From positions 6,758,001 through 6,822,000 of the forward strand of contig NC_079883.1 of NCBI RefSeq assembly GCF_029227915.1: DNA of 64,000 nucleotides, in the 5' to 3' direction. Position numbers and translations under genes: made by a program. The stretch's first letter is position 1. Every line of letters begins with the position of its first letter. Origin of the DNA: Hydractinia symbiolongicarpus. Taxonomy: Eukaryota; Cnidaria; Hydrozoa; Anthoathecata; Hydractiniidae. Below the pieces are notes generated by a model. The model was not told where the DNA came from and ran no database searches. It was given only the letters and a program-made list of their open reading frames with translations. This document shows, in pieces, positions 33,740-48,900 of this stretch.

Positions 33740-33979
33740 CCGCATAATTAGGTGAAAAGTCTCGACCGATCACGGCTCAGGATAAAACCCGCTTCTTCCA
33801 GGCACTTTTCGTCAGACTATATCTATTAGTGCAACGCCGAAGAGAGACAAAAGGGAAGAGGTTAAATGCGTTAACCTTGTGTTTTTGCTTTTTGCACCTG
33901 GCGCTAAAGGCGGTAAAAATTGTGGGCGTTAATTCGATTAAATGTTTTTCGTGCGTATGGCACATGAAGAAATTTTAGT

Positions 33980-36900
33980 ATGGCGTTGAAAGGTGGTAAG
34001 CAGGCTTCTGGGGAAGCAGCCCAGTTTTTTAGTGGGCAAGACGTTGAGTCTCAAAATGCTTCATTGCAAGCAACAGCAGAAAAGGTGAAACAAATATTTT
34101 TAAGGCTACGTGCTTCAAACATCTGCAGCTAGCTTGCTAGCAGCAATGCTAAAATTAACAGCCAGATAACTGAAAGATAACTTTTGAAGTAGTACTCGCT
34201 TGAATTTTGAAGTTTTTGGTTCATTGTCTAGGCTTCTTCCTACAGTAGGTGGTAGATAGATGTGCACATTTTACATTGCTAGCTAGCTAGCCTCAAAAAT
34301 ATGGAGGGAAATACCCTGTCTATTATTGTCCTCTTAGTGATTAATACTCATTTTTTAAGCTACACAGACCCAAATAGGGTCTTCGCCCTACCAGAAAACT
34401 CCATGCAACATCCAAGGGCCCACACAGTGTGCCATCTCTCCAATTTCCCTCATGGCTTGGGTGTAAAGCCAAGGGTAACATTCACTCACCCATATTAAAT
34501 CACTGCCAAAGGGGAATCAAACCCTGGTCTCCTGCACAAAGTGAGAGAGTTATAACCACTAAGCTATGGCACCACAAGATAGATAGATAGATAGATGTGC
34601 ATATTTTACATGGCTAGCCTCACAAATATCGAGGGATATACTCTGTCTATTATTTCCAGGAGGGGCCATGGCGTAGATGGAGAGTCCTAGAGTATTTAAT
34701 GCTCATTTTGAGCTATGCAGACCCAATTAGAGCCCGCGCTCTACTAGACAACTCCCGGCAACATCCAACGGCCCACACAGTGTGCCATCTTCCCAATTTC
34801 CCTCACATGGCTTGGGTTAACCCAGGGCTATGGTAACATTCACTCGCCCATGTTGAATCACCGTCAAGAGGAATCGAACCCCGGTCTCCCCCACAGAGTA
34901 CGAGAGCTATAACCACTAATCTACGGCGCCACAAGTACATTAATCTTGTTAACTAGAAGTCAAAAACATGTCTTTCCAGCCTAAAAATTAAAGGAACGCT
35001 ATTGTCATGTTAAAAAATTACTCTTTAGGTTGTTGATCTTCTTAATCAGTCACAACTAACATCATCAGAAAACAAACTTAGTTATTTAAAACAGGTATGT
35101 GGATAAGTTGATGTTGTTTAATTTTTAATCAATGATAACATCTGCTTTTTAAATTCAATTCTATTTTTTTTTTTTTTTAATGTTAAATCCTGTCTCAAAA
35201 GATGTTTAAAAAGCTTATGCTCACATTAGTTGGCCAAAACTTGAAAGTTTACCAGATAAGTTCCCTCAAAGTTGTCCACAATATTTCCTTGCAGAGAGTG
35301 ACAGAGTGGAATTATTTAATGTAGCTTAAAGCAGAGTTGATCATGCAGAAACAAGATTAATGATCACACAAATCAATGAAACAGAGTCAAAATTGATTCT
35401 TAAGCAATGATTTAATAATTCCATTTTATATTAGATTATTTACTGAAACATTACTAAGGAATATCTTTCCCGAAAAAAATAAAACAAAGCAATCTTATGA
35501 TTTCAGTATGAGACAACTCGCATAAATAATTACTTTCATAATAGACTATTGTCTTTTAGAAAAAATAATTACACCGCCAGAAATTGAAAAGGTCAGGGGA
35601 ACTTATTGTATAAATAACAATAATCTGTGTGTGATAATGTTGAGAATACTTTCGGTGCGAAGTCTATAGAATTTATAAACAAAAGCAAAAAAATAAAAAT
35701 AACTGTACTATCTTGATTTTTATTTTGAAGGAAGATTTAAAATATCTTATATTTTCGGAGCATGATTTCAATACATCGTTCATTACATACATTGCCTTAA
35801 ATTTTTGTAAAACTGTAACTTACGTGAGTAATTGTGATGCCAACCTGAAAAGACTCAAGAAAAAACAAGATATATACAGTACCGCCTGAATGTAATGTTA
35901 CATGTACACGCATTTCGCGATGTCGCGTAACAATGTCATGTTTACATAAAAAACTTTGTGTCTATTGTTATCACACGTATTTTGCATGTTTCTATTATTA
36001 TCTATAAGTGCGTGTGTTAACAATAATATATACTAAAAACTTTTGTTCGAATTCAAGACATGCATATTATTAACAATCACAAAATATCAACTATAATATT
36101 CGGGAATAATATTAACACTCTTTTTACTGTGCTCAAAAGTTTAGATATTTATAATCATAAAAAATAAAAAACTTTTTTTGCAAGTGTTTTTTCTTATCAC
36201 GCTAAAAAGTTTTATTTATATATTCTCAGAAATATTTTTTTTTCATCACGTTAAAAAAAATTTTTTTTAAGATAAATATTTAGTAAAAACTTTGTTCTTA
36301 AATTTTTAAAATGCGATCTTAAAAAAGCATTTCTATCACCGCTTTTCATTCTTAAATTTTTAATTGATATTATTATTCAATATTTTACTTGGTTACAAAC
36401 TTCACAAAGTAATATTCTGCTATAAATGTTGGACTAAAAATGTATATTTTAAAGTTACAATAAATGTATAAAAATTATCAATAAAATGTTAAAAGGTTAA
36501 AAAATAAATAAAGAAGTCAATATACAGAGTGTCTAGAAAAGTGTAGCTGAAGAAGCAAGACGTAAAACACTAGAAGTACATACTTTACCAAACACTCTGC
36601 ATACTCTTAATCAAAAGTTTATTATTAATAAAAACAAATTAAAATTCTAGCATCTTGATATGGTTTCAATTTTTATAACTCGTTGCATGTATAGACAAAA
36701 CATATAACATTTCTTTTGTGTGCAGAACAATAACATTGCTTACGAGTTTACGAAATCGGAGATACTTTAACAAATAAATTCATGTGTAAATAAAAGATGT
36801 TTGTGCTGAAACAATAGAGACATGAAGGGTAATTAACTTTTTAACCATTTTTTTGTGTTAATCCCCTTAGCAGCTGCGGTAATTATAAAAAACAATAAGC

Positions 36901-39900
36901 CAGACAAAAATTTCATGCGATTGTTAAATTTCACGTGTGGGACATGAACTTTATTTAACAATGGATATATAATAAAACGAAAGTTCTGACCTAACCGAAA
37001 GCTCATGTGAAGGTGATAACTATCGTGCACATGTAATATTACATTCAGGTGGTACTGTACGCGTTATTGTGGTAACTCCCTCCGTCGCTATAATTATGAT
37101 CATATATTATATAATGGTGAAATATGTTTGCTAGCTAAAATGTAATATTGCTGACTATTGCTTAAATAGTTTGCTTTTTAGAAAAAATAATATAAAAAAT
37201 ACATCGCAGATATGTGTGTCGTAACACCCTTCTCCATTATGATATAACATATTTTTTGCCTATACTATATTCCTTAAAAAAATTTACCATGTGAGACATA
37301 TATTTTTTATAAACATTAGAAACAACAACATTTTTTATTAAAATAATTTTTTCAGTTTTTTACAAATGAAAGGAGAATAACTTGTGGTATAAATTTTGAA
37401 ACAACATATTCTGTTTGCCTTTTGAAACAGCAAAGAATAATTCTTGCCACATAATTTTCAAACCAACAGAAGAAAACTTCTTGCTGCATAACTACTTATT
37501 TTGTTAGGTAACAAATTTATTAAGTTTTTATTGCAACGAAAAATTTATTAATTATCTGTGTGCGTGATGTGAAAGTACACAAAAAATATGCTTGTTATAT
37601 GACAGTTATTGAAAACTTGACAACATAGAAAACGAGGTGGAAGAGCGTCTGAGTAAATATAAAAATTACTTTTATGCATAAAGAGTATTTAAAGTTATGC
37701 TACTAAAGTTATTCCTAAAGTTTTGTTAAGAAAAAAAATTGCAATAAAATTTTCGAAAGGATGTTTTTTGAAAAGCCTTTTAAACAAACTTAAATGAAAC
37801 TTTTTTAACAACAATAGTTTTGTTCGCGATTTCTTTCGTGTAATGTGTTGTTGAAAAAAAGCCTATAATAAAATTTTTTTTTTTTAAAACAGACCAAGTT
37901 TAAAAGATATAAAAAAACGTGAAAAAATATTTTTAAAAACAATTTTTGCGCTATTTATTTTAATCTTCACGGAGTTAACAAGTCATAAAATTTAATACTT
38001 GGGCTAATACCTAAGGGAGATTTTATTTTCAATAAGTTTTTCAATAAGTAAAACTCGCAGTTATAAGAAAATAATGACAGTATATATTGCTTACCACAAA
38101 ACTTTTGTTAAATCACTCATAACGTAGCAGTTTTATATATACCAAGCAGTTGTTTTTTTTGTTTTTGTTTTCACTAAAGATGAGCTTGAAACAGCTACTA
38201 AAGATGAATAATAACTTATTTTGCTATTTCCCGGCAAAAGGACAGAAATGCCCACATAGACAGAGATTTTGTAGTTTACAGTTTCACTCGGGAAGTGTAT
38301 CACTGGACTATCAACAGCCTTAATTATTACGACCACATAAATAAAAAAATTAGACAAAATAGAAAGTAATATAAAAAGAAAGAAAGAGGAAACAACAGCG
38401 AGTGTGCATCCCTTAAAGCAGCAGTTGCACCATACGACAAGCCGAAAATAGCGAGTAGAACTAAATAGAAGCCTGTTAATTCCTGCATTGTACTAGTATA
38501 AAGAGAAGCCTTAGGCGCAACGAAAAGAAGAGCAAGCTTCTACACCTGTATTTGCGCAGGAGTAGGTGGACTGAAATTAGAAATTGCCACAGGCTTTATG
38601 CCAGCCATGATCAAAAAAGTTGGTGAAAGATATTTATTTTATATTAAAACTTGTTTTAGAAGAGCATCTACTATATTAATGAGTCCACCCTGCTCGTTGT
38701 TTCTTACGTATTAAAAGGCGAAAAAGAATGCTTTTTAGCGCTACTAAGGTATAGCACAAAGTAGACATTTAATAATTGTTCTCAAAATTAAACTTAGTTG
38801 TAATAATTTACTCTTCTTCTCTTTCTCTAAGTTTGTTTCATGAGTTTTGCCGCAACATGTTTAAGGTTTTTAACAAGAAAGCATCTTGTAGACACAAGAA
38901 AATTTGACTTTATATTTGAATTTTACTAAATGTTAATTTGCTAATACTCAACATACTATAAACAGGATAAGATAAATTTTTTTCAAAAAAATTAGAAAAG
39001 CTATTTCACTTTCCTGTTTGTTTTAAATTCAGAGGCTGAGACATAAAAACTTGCATTTTACGAATTAAACATTAGGCTAAAATTAAAATACTACATTGTC
39101 AAAAGTCTTTATATTATATAAAGTGACAATGCTAGAAATTTGTGGCTATAAAATGTGTGAAAGTATATAGATTGCTGACGAAAGCTTTACCAATGTGTTT
39201 TTAAAGTTTGAAAACTATTTTGACAAAATTTTGCCAACATGACTTACAAAATTGCTGCAGTGTTCTAAAAAGTGTGGAATTTTAACATTTTAAAACACAC
39301 CATGACAAAGATGAGGTGAGCAAAATAGTAGGCTAAAATTAATTCAAGTACGTTCAGGCCTGCTTCCTGACTAGGACTGCTGGCATATTAGATTTGCTTC
39401 AAATAACAACATTGCATGAGTATTTATTTGGAAACTTCCAAATATGTAATTTTTAATTCTAAATGTTTCGGTTTTTTACAAACTCCACTCTGTCAGCTCC
39501 ATTCAAATGTTGTGAGAAACATATACTTTGTCTTATACCTTGAGCATGAGTGATTACCCATGAACTATACAAAGAGATTATTATAATGAGTCTATTTAGA
39601 TAAACTTCTTTTTCCATAAAATGACTAGTATATATATAAAAAAATTGTTATAGTTTTCAATTCTGTTTTTGAACACTGTATTTTATTTTAGCAGCTTTAA
39701 TATCTTTTGTGTTTTGATTCTAACGTTTACATAGGTTCAAGAATTGATTGTCAACAAAGATCCTACATTGTTAGACAATTTCTTAGATGTAAGTCCACTT
39801 TGTTCCTACCAGTCCCTCAGCTTCCCCTTCAAACAAGATAAACAATGTTGTTTTTGTTTAAAGTCTCTTTTAAAAATGTAAAGTACACACATTTCAATGG

Positions 39901-42900
39901 AAATTTATATCTGATTCATCATTAGAAAACTCATTTGACCACTGAACTTTGTAAGTCATACTACCAATTTGTAAATGGAATTAAAATGACTAAATTGATT
40001 TTTATGTGCATGATTTACACGTTGAGAAACGTTTAGGTGCATGCTTATGAGTGCGTACCTAAGTTTCAAAGCCCTGGAAATTAGCATCAGATACATTTGT
40101 TCTTGCAAAATAAAGTATTTCCACTTGCATTTTAGGAAATATTAATTTTTCAACAAGATCGTTCTGGTGACATACGAAAATTTGTTGTTGTTTTTATTGA
40201 AGAAGCATGGTATGTTTAAACTAAATTAAACCTTTGAGTGGTTTAGAATTGGGAAGGGAACTTATTACTTACAATGTACTAGGGAAAATTTTTGTTCCTT
40301 AAAAAAGATATGTTTATTTTTACCAGGTGAGCTGTAAGTTAATGATGCGAGGGAAAAACCTATAAAAGATCATATAGAAACAGCCACCATGAAAAGTGCA
40401 TAAGATATAAGAACAAAAGACATATTGTAATATTTTATTTAAAAAAAAGATGCAAGGAAAGCTGTGTAAATTCTTCATTTACACATCCTTGAAAACCGTC
40501 TCAGTTCTCACATGTTATGCCCTTTTTGAAATTTTCTATTTTTTTGGTCAGGAGACTACAAAAAACTATATAAAAGAAAATACAATTGTATTTTTTTTAA
40601 AAAAAATCCTTAATTTTTGTAGCAAGAAAGATCCAGCACTGTTATCAAAAACTGTTGGTTGTTTATCATACATGCTTAGTGATGAAAATACTACTGTATC
40701 AAAAAGAGTAATGTTGGCTTGTAATTCCTTATATAAACTTGCATTACAGGTAAGAAGATATGTTTTACCAATCCGTATTATGTGTCTAATAAACAGGTTA
40801 CATGTATTTAATGAAAATTTCATCATTTATATTCAACCCGTCATTGTTATTGATATTGATAGGTTTTTTATGTGTCTATTACTACAAAACAGTTATTAAA
40901 TCACTTAGGATTCATGGGACATTTAAATTTTTTTTCCAAAAAATTGATTCTGGTATCCTTGTAAAGGTGATCCATACAATAAATGGTAATCCATGCAATA
41001 AATATAACTTAAAAAAGAAATACTATGGTCAATATATATTTGCATACTTTTTTATTTTTAAAAATTTAATAACAGTGATAATGCCACCATTATGCAATTT
41101 ATTTAGCTTTAGGAAAATTATTTTTCCATCTTGTGCAATTTTTTAACAAGTTTTAACATGTTTCATAAAGGTTGCTGTGAAATTTTGTTTTAAAAATATT
41201 ACCACAAATATTTGCATCAGAATAATGTGGTTTGCAGCTAGCAGCAATTGATTTATCTTTTTTATTTAGCTTATTTGCAAAGTACGAACTATTAAAGATG
41301 ACCTTCGAGAAATGTGGGAGGTATATACCTAAATATTTTCAACATGATATTTGTTTGATAACTCTAACATGTAGCAATAGAAGACTGCAAGTTGAAATTT
41401 AAATTTTTCTGAAATTTTTTAGAACATGAATGAACTTAAAAGACATATATGTGGCATGATTGAGTCAGATAATGATGGGTAAGAAAAATTTTTTAGATAT
41501 TCCTATTTATTTTAGACTGCCTTTTACTGGTCAATGTATGCAATAAAAATCGAATATTTTTTGTTGTGAATTTAGTGTATGATTTTATTTAATTGCCTAC
41601 ACACATCAGTAAGGATTCAGGGATCAACAAGAAATAACATTGTGTGATCTATTAGACATTGAATTTATCACCAAACATTTTTAATTTATCATCAAACATT
41701 TTTAATTTATCACCAAACATTTTTAATTTATTATTACCAAACATTTTTAATTTATCACCAAACATTTTTAATTTATCACCAAACATTTTTAATTTATCAC
41801 CAAACATTTTTAATTTATCACCAAACATTTTTAATTTATCACCAAACATTTTTAATTTATCACCAAACATTTTTAATTTATTACCAAACGTTTTTAATTT
41901 ATTACCAAACATTTTTAATTTCTTAAGAGTAAGCATGATAATATTCTAGGTTTGTTCTCAACACTATAAAAGTTTTTTTAAACCAAGATTTGTTTTTGGT
42001 TAACTGGCAAAAATGTAGTCCAAAATTTATTATGCTTTTTAAAAAGTCCATTATTTCTTTTTGCATTCATTTTTAAATGTAAAAATACTAGAAAATACTA
42101 TACTAAAATACTGAAATACTAGAAGAAGACTGGTTGATGATTGGTTGTGTAGACTATACATTTATGTGTGTCGTCATGTATGACAAAAAATGTTGGAGCA
42201 AATAAGTTTTGTTAGTAGACCTATGACAAGACTGAAATCAATTGCGATGTTGAGTTATAGTAAAACATGTTTTTTACCCAGTGTTCGTACCCATGCCATT
42301 AAATTTATGGAGATGTTAATACTTGTTCATTCTCCTCGATCACAAAACGAAGACCGCAGAAGAGATGCAGATATCTCACTGGACATAGTAAGATTTGAAA
42401 TTTTGTATTTTTTTAAATTTAGTTTACCATCAGCCTAATATAGAGGAGTACCTTCTTCTATTTGATGTATCATTAACTACACAATAATATCAAATTGGGT
42501 AAATCACAATCTGCTATTTTTGTCAAGGTTCCTAAAAATCATCCATTAGTGACGTACGATGATTTGGTAGACGAAGGTGTTACTACTTTAGAAGCTCTAC
42601 TTGCTTTGTGTGCTTCATCCAATATTTCTAGGTATGTGTAGTTTATGAGCAGTATTATCCTCTATATCACAGTTACTTTGTACAATATAAGCACATGTGC
42701 ATGATCGATAAAGCATATTTCTTGCAGTAACTCTGTGGAATAATATTTTTGTTACATGTTTGTTCATTTATTTTTTGTTTCTCTGAACTTGCTTGTGATA
42801 GAACTAAATAATTTCATTAGAACATTAAGTTTAGGTGTAATGTACTAATTTTATTACACTGTCAAATTTTCTCCGACATGTTGCAGCAGTCTTGTTACAT

Positions 42901-45900
42901 TTTTGTTTCAGTGTTAACCTAATGGCTGTGTTGAGCTCTCTTGCAAGTATTGGTAAACAAAGACCAATGTTTCTTTCAACTGTTGTCAAATCATTTGAAT
43001 CATTACATGGTGAGTTGGTCATGTAAATATTTGTACATTTATTTTTTCAAAGTTTTTCCTAAATTTTTATGTTACATTTCTGTCATTGCAGCGAATCTTC
43101 CACAGACTTTATCAAAATCGCAAGTCAGCAGTGTCCGAAAAAACCTCAAAGTACATTTGTAATTATTTTACTTTTATGTGAAGTATCTGTTAAGCTATGG
43201 GTTTACATTTTTTATTCGTCAGAATCTTATATTAGAAAATAATGCCATGTGTCAGCTTATTTAAATCTATTTTGATTATTGTTAGTGGTTGCAATAAAAT
43301 GTTGCAAGTAACAAGGAACAAGAATTGCTCGATTTTATTGGCATCTAATTCAGCATGCGTCGACATAATGAACTTCAAGTGATTGCGTACCTTTGCCTAA
43401 AATAATTGCCTTGTATTTTGTACTTAAAAGCACTTTCATGATAGTTTTAATGATATCATCTTTATTTTTTTTTACATGTTTAGTTGCAGCTATTTTCAAT
43501 TATTAGGCTTTCCTCTGCTGGTAAGTCAATATATTAAACACATGTCAAACTAAGCAATGCAGACTTTCGTACTCACCAGTGCTAAAAAGTAAAAATGCAT
43601 TTTATAATAGAACCCTACATCACACAGATTGGTACGCTTCTAACTGATCTTGGTGCTACAGGCCCTGAGGTTTTTAATTCTTATTTGCTACGTATACATC
43701 TTCCGATGCTGTTTTAACATTAACTGTGTTTTTTAGTAAATGTAAGCTTTATTATGGTTTATCCGTACAGCTCTTTTTAACTAAAAATGTTTATGACAGT
43801 CTCTTTTTGTGTTTTTTCAGATTCAGAAAAGCTTACCAAAACTTGGCTCACAAAAACCAAGGTAAAGTATTTTTTTATTTGTTTGTACTGGGTGAGAAAC
43901 TGGAATGTTAAAATTATCGACAGTCTTGTTCAGTTCAATTCTGCTTAGCTTATAAGTGAGAACAATGTATTTGAAATGTGTCATTGCTTGGTCGGTTAGG
44001 GATAACTTAGTTATTGTCCTGTAAAAAACATTTTACTTAAATTTTTGTAGATGCAATGGAACACAAATAAGAAAGAAATGTAAACAAAATTTATGCAGAG
44101 TTTCGCCTCACAGCATCATAACGCATATTTAAATATAGTGTAAGGCCTTTGGTTATGTTTCCTTGAGGTGTAACCAGCCAAAAAAAAGGAAGAAGTGTCA
44201 TCCCAAATGCTTAGCATCATTGTTTCTCGAAAAATTATGATGATTTCTGCAAAATTTTCTTGCCTTGAAATTTTAACAGGTCCTGGTAAATCTTTGTTTT
44301 CCCTTTCCAGAATAATATATATTTTCTCACTTACGTTTAAATGTGTCAAATTCAGACTAAACTTTCTGAAAAAGAAGTAAATTTTTGAATAGTACTCACA
44401 AGAATACAAAAAATAAAACGAATATCCGAAAATTAAACATACTATATTCTTGATGTTTGACATTGTCATTGATCATGTTGAATAGTAGGTGTGAATAGAA
44501 TTAAAAGAGCGTTTTCATTATTTGATGTTTCCTCAAAAAAATTTTTTTATTTTGACAGTACGTTTCTACGCCGCAGCTTTTTCTTGCTATTAAATTCTGA
44601 TACTCAGCTAAGTCCATGCAAATGCTAATCAACTTAAAAAATATACCATTTTTTTTTCTGACAGGCCTTTTATTTTTTAACAGGACCAATGATGAAGACG
44701 CAAATGTTATGTCAAAAAAGAAAATTAAAACGGTAAAAATAATACTTTCAAATATAGCAATGTTATATTTAAACGGACTAACAATAAAGACTTTATGAAC
44801 TGACTTACAGTAAGGACTTTCAGTAAGGATTTTATTATTAAAATCGTTTAGGAAGACAAAATGGATGTTTCCGGCCAATTCAGTCTTTCTAAAGCAATAG
44901 AACTGACTACAGCTGACATCGTGCCGAGATTAACAAAAGAAACAGTGACTAACTTAGTCCTTGTTAGTATGTTGTTTCTACCACGAAATATGCCATCTCA
45001 TTTCCAAGAAACGTTCACACCCATCGCTGCAGCTGGAAGCAGCACACAAGCAGAACATCTAGGTAGGTTGATGGCAACACAGATGACAAACGCTGGTGTG
45101 GGAGTTGGTGTTGAAATGGCCAAAGAGGTATTGCATATATTAGTCTTTTTTATATAGATTTATATAACAATGAATTTTTTGAAGAAAGAGATGTATTCTT
45201 TTTCAGTATTATTTTTTTATTCAATAAAATTTAATCTTCGTTACAAAAGATGGAGTATGGGTGGGATTTGTCTTGTTGTCAATGTTTACGATATAGTATA
45301 TAATTTTAGGTAGCTGCAACAGAGAAGAAAGAAAAAAAATCTGGCAAGGTTGAAACATCCCTTACGAAACAAGCAGGTGGCGAACAAACGAAAACTAAAA
45401 GCAGTTCTTCAAAACAACCTCGATCAGTACGTGGTATGGTAATATATATAACATATTTTGTTTTTTCGAGGAATAGGTGTATATTTTGACTTATTTATTG
45501 TAGAAATACAAACTAGATTTCAACTATGCATGTTTAACCCAGAATATAAACAATTAAACCTTAATTAATTTTGTTGAGTTATACTGACTCCTTACATTGT
45601 CAGATTTACTGTCAAGTTGTCTTCAAAATGAAATAGTAATTAAACTTATATAAGGTCATTTGAAACTGGCCTAGATTAACTTATTCAGGTGTGGTGTAAA
45701 CCTTTTTTCCCTCAATAATTAAGTATGTGCTGCAATATCTGTCATAATCATTTTTAGAAGTAAGACAAATGAATGTGTACCATATTGACTGGCCAGAATA
45801 GAACTCTATTTGTTTATCTTTAAGTACTACTACTCTTCTCTGTAGATATCGCATCGGATTTAAAAGTAGGTTCAAAATCGTCCTCCTCCGCAGATTCGAG

Positions 45901-48900
45901 TTCAACTCGATTGCGGAAGATAAAACAATTCAGATTACAAGACGCAGTACAAAATCTCAAATCAGATGGACGAAAAAAAATGTTACATTTAAGTTATAAA
46001 AGAATTTTACGAGCGACAAGTAGGTTTTTTTCTCCCTACATTTAATTAATTCACCCCAGCAAATCTTTAAATCTATTTTCATTTATTTCTTAGAGAAAGC
46101 GTCCATAAGTGGATCTAGTGCGGTATGCTTTTATGGTGTACTTGTTTTTTTTTTTGTTGTTGTTGTTGTTTTTTGAGGGGGGGGTGGATGTGGGAGGGGT
46201 AAAATTAATATGGATTAAGGAGGCTCCATTATTTGTTAGTCGTTTTCACATTCTAGTTCTGCCGAAAATGCTTGTATTTAGATGAAAATCTTTCCATTTA
46301 AAGTTGTAAAATATGTTTGTACAAAATTTAACTTTATCACCTTAGGAACAACATAAAATTATTGTTGGATTGGCAATGCAGTTTTACGAAGAACTAACTG
46401 CAGGTAACTTTAGTGTGACTGTCTCTTGAAAATACTTGTATTATGTCTGCTAAGATTTGATTTCGTCTCACTTCTTCCATCAACAGATTTGAATTTGTCT
46501 CACCTCTTCCATCAATAGATTTGAATTCGTCTCACTTATTCCATCAATAGATTTGAATTTGTCTCACCTCTTCCATCAATAGATTTGAATTTGTCTCACT
46601 TATTCCATCAATAGATTTGAATTTGTCTCACTTATTCCATCAATAGATTTGAATACATCTTACTTCTTTCATCAACAGATTTGAATTCGTCCCACTTTAT
46701 CCATCAATAGATTTGAATTCGTCTCACTTATCCCATCTATAGATTTGAATTCGTCTCACTTATTTCATCAACAGATTTGAATTCGTCCCACTTTATCCAT
46801 CAATAGATTTGAATTCGTCTCACTTATCCCATCTATAGATTTGAATTCGTCTCACTTATTTCATCAACAGATTTGAATTCGTCCCACTTTATCCATCAAT
46901 AGATTTGAATTCGTCTCACTTATCCCATCTTTAGATTTGAATTTTTCTCACTTTATCCATCAATAGATTTGAATTTGTCTCACTTATTCCATCAATAGAT
47001 TTGAATTCGTCTTACTTCTTCCATCAATAGATTTGAATTCGTCTCACTTGTTCCATCAATAGATTTGAATTTGTCTCACTTATTCCATCAATAGATTTGA
47101 ATACATCTTACTTCTTTCATCAACAGATTTGAATTCGTCTCACTTGTTCCATCAATAGATTTGAATTTGTCTCACTTATTCCATCAATATATTTGAATTT
47201 GTCTCACTTGTTCCATCAATAGATTTCAATTCGTCTTGCTTCTTCCATCAATAGATTTGAATTCGTCTCACTTATTCCATCAATAGATTTGAATTTGTCT
47301 CACTTATTCCATCAATAGATTTGTATTCGTCTTACTTCTTCCATCAATAGATTTGAATTTGTCTCACTTGTTCCATCAATAGATTTGAATTTGTCTCACT
47401 TATTCCATCAACAGATTTGAATTCGTCTCACTTATTCCATCAATAGATTTGTGTTTGTCTTGCTTCTTCCATCAATAGATTTGAGTTTGTCTCACTTATT
47501 CCTTCAATAGATTTGAATTCGTCTCACTTATTCCATCAATAGATTTGTGTTTGTCTTATCTGTCAAAAAATTTGAATTTGTGTTACTTCTTTTATAGATT
47601 TGATAGAATTTGTGATGGAAGATTTTCGATCAAGAATAGATTTATGTATCTTGTGGTTGTTTCAAGAGTACGTAAAAGCAGAATCAAAAGGAGATGTAAA
47701 AATGCTTCGTTACACGCAATGTTTAGAAAGTATCATAAATGGGATGAAAACTTGTTTAGAACCACGTGACAAGTACGTGCTTCGTCGTTCTTCTTCGTTG
47801 GTCTTCTTTTTGCTCAGTGTGATAAAGCGTGGTTAATTTGCCAGTGCTTATTTTTAGGTTGTTCACTAGATTTATCTTAGAAGCTCCATACTTGTCAGAT
47901 GGTGTTCGGAAAATAATAAAAGAATATTGTATGGATCCGGTAAGAAGATTTTATTTTTGCTGATCTTTGCATTGAAAAAACTCGCTAATCATATTGTATC
48001 ACATGTACGAAACGCTTGTCGCATGTAAGGAACGTTTGTCGTATGTAAGTAACGCCTTTATAACTTCCATTACTTCCCCACCAGGAGAGGATTATGGTTG
48101 GTTTTTCAACATTACGTGAATTGATCAGTAAAACACCAGCTCGTTGTCAAGAATGGTTACAATTGTTGTTGGAGTTGACCACTGCTGAGAAAGAACAGGT
48201 AAGTTATATGCAACCAAACCTATCGGATGCATTAACTCCTTAGACCATTTTTGTTGAAATGTAGTGTATTGTGATCTCCGACGAGGTGATAAAAACATTT
48301 CCAACAGAGAGTTAAAAGTGTTTTGAAGTCTAATGGTATTTTTCTTTAGGTGCGTGTGCAAGCAATCCATTCAGCAAAAAAATTGCACAGCAGACCTGAT
48401 TTTGCAGACAGTATAGAGGTGAATATCACTAGTCTTATTTTTTAACGCATGTGGTAAGAAAAATAATTCTAAGAAATTTATCTTTTTTAAGGATTTCGCG
48501 CTTCATAGTTTACAGCGATTATTACTAGATACGCCTCCTATAAAGGAAACGTTCTCAGACGAAAATCAAGTTGGTATGTTTATTTGAAAATATATATATT
48601 TTTAGCTAAACCTTCTTCCTTGTAATGGTGTCGTTTTCTTCTTTTCTTTAGAAGTGGAAACATCTGAATGGTCAGAAGAATCCATCAAATCGTATCTTTA
48701 CTTATACCTAGCTCTTCTTCCAACGAATCACGCGCTGTTTTTGAAGTAAGTTACTTGCAGGCAAACAATTAAGATGGAAGAAAACGTATTTTTAACACGA
48801 ACTGCTTAAGGAATCTGACATTTATTGTTTTAGTCTTGCAGAGGTATATGTTGACGCATCAGCTATCATCAAAAGAACAGTCCTTCGTCATTTAGAACAC

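Noticed and set aside
41652-41949. Repeat proteins KLKMFGD and NLSPNIF on opposite strands
   Set aside because: Pure products of the 21-bp minisatellite in a symplekin intron; both strands open because the unit is a multiple of three.
43120-43162. Symplekin frame ending at TAA after KVHL
   Set aside because: Splicing at AAA/GTACAT (43150) restores the family sequence KNLKLQLFS with exon 12, so this is intron read-through and not a truncation.
45431-45445. Symplekin exon 17 donor at GTAATA (45439)
   Set aside because: It would put exon 18 out of frame with an early stop; the donor G/GTATGG at 45434 keeps phase.
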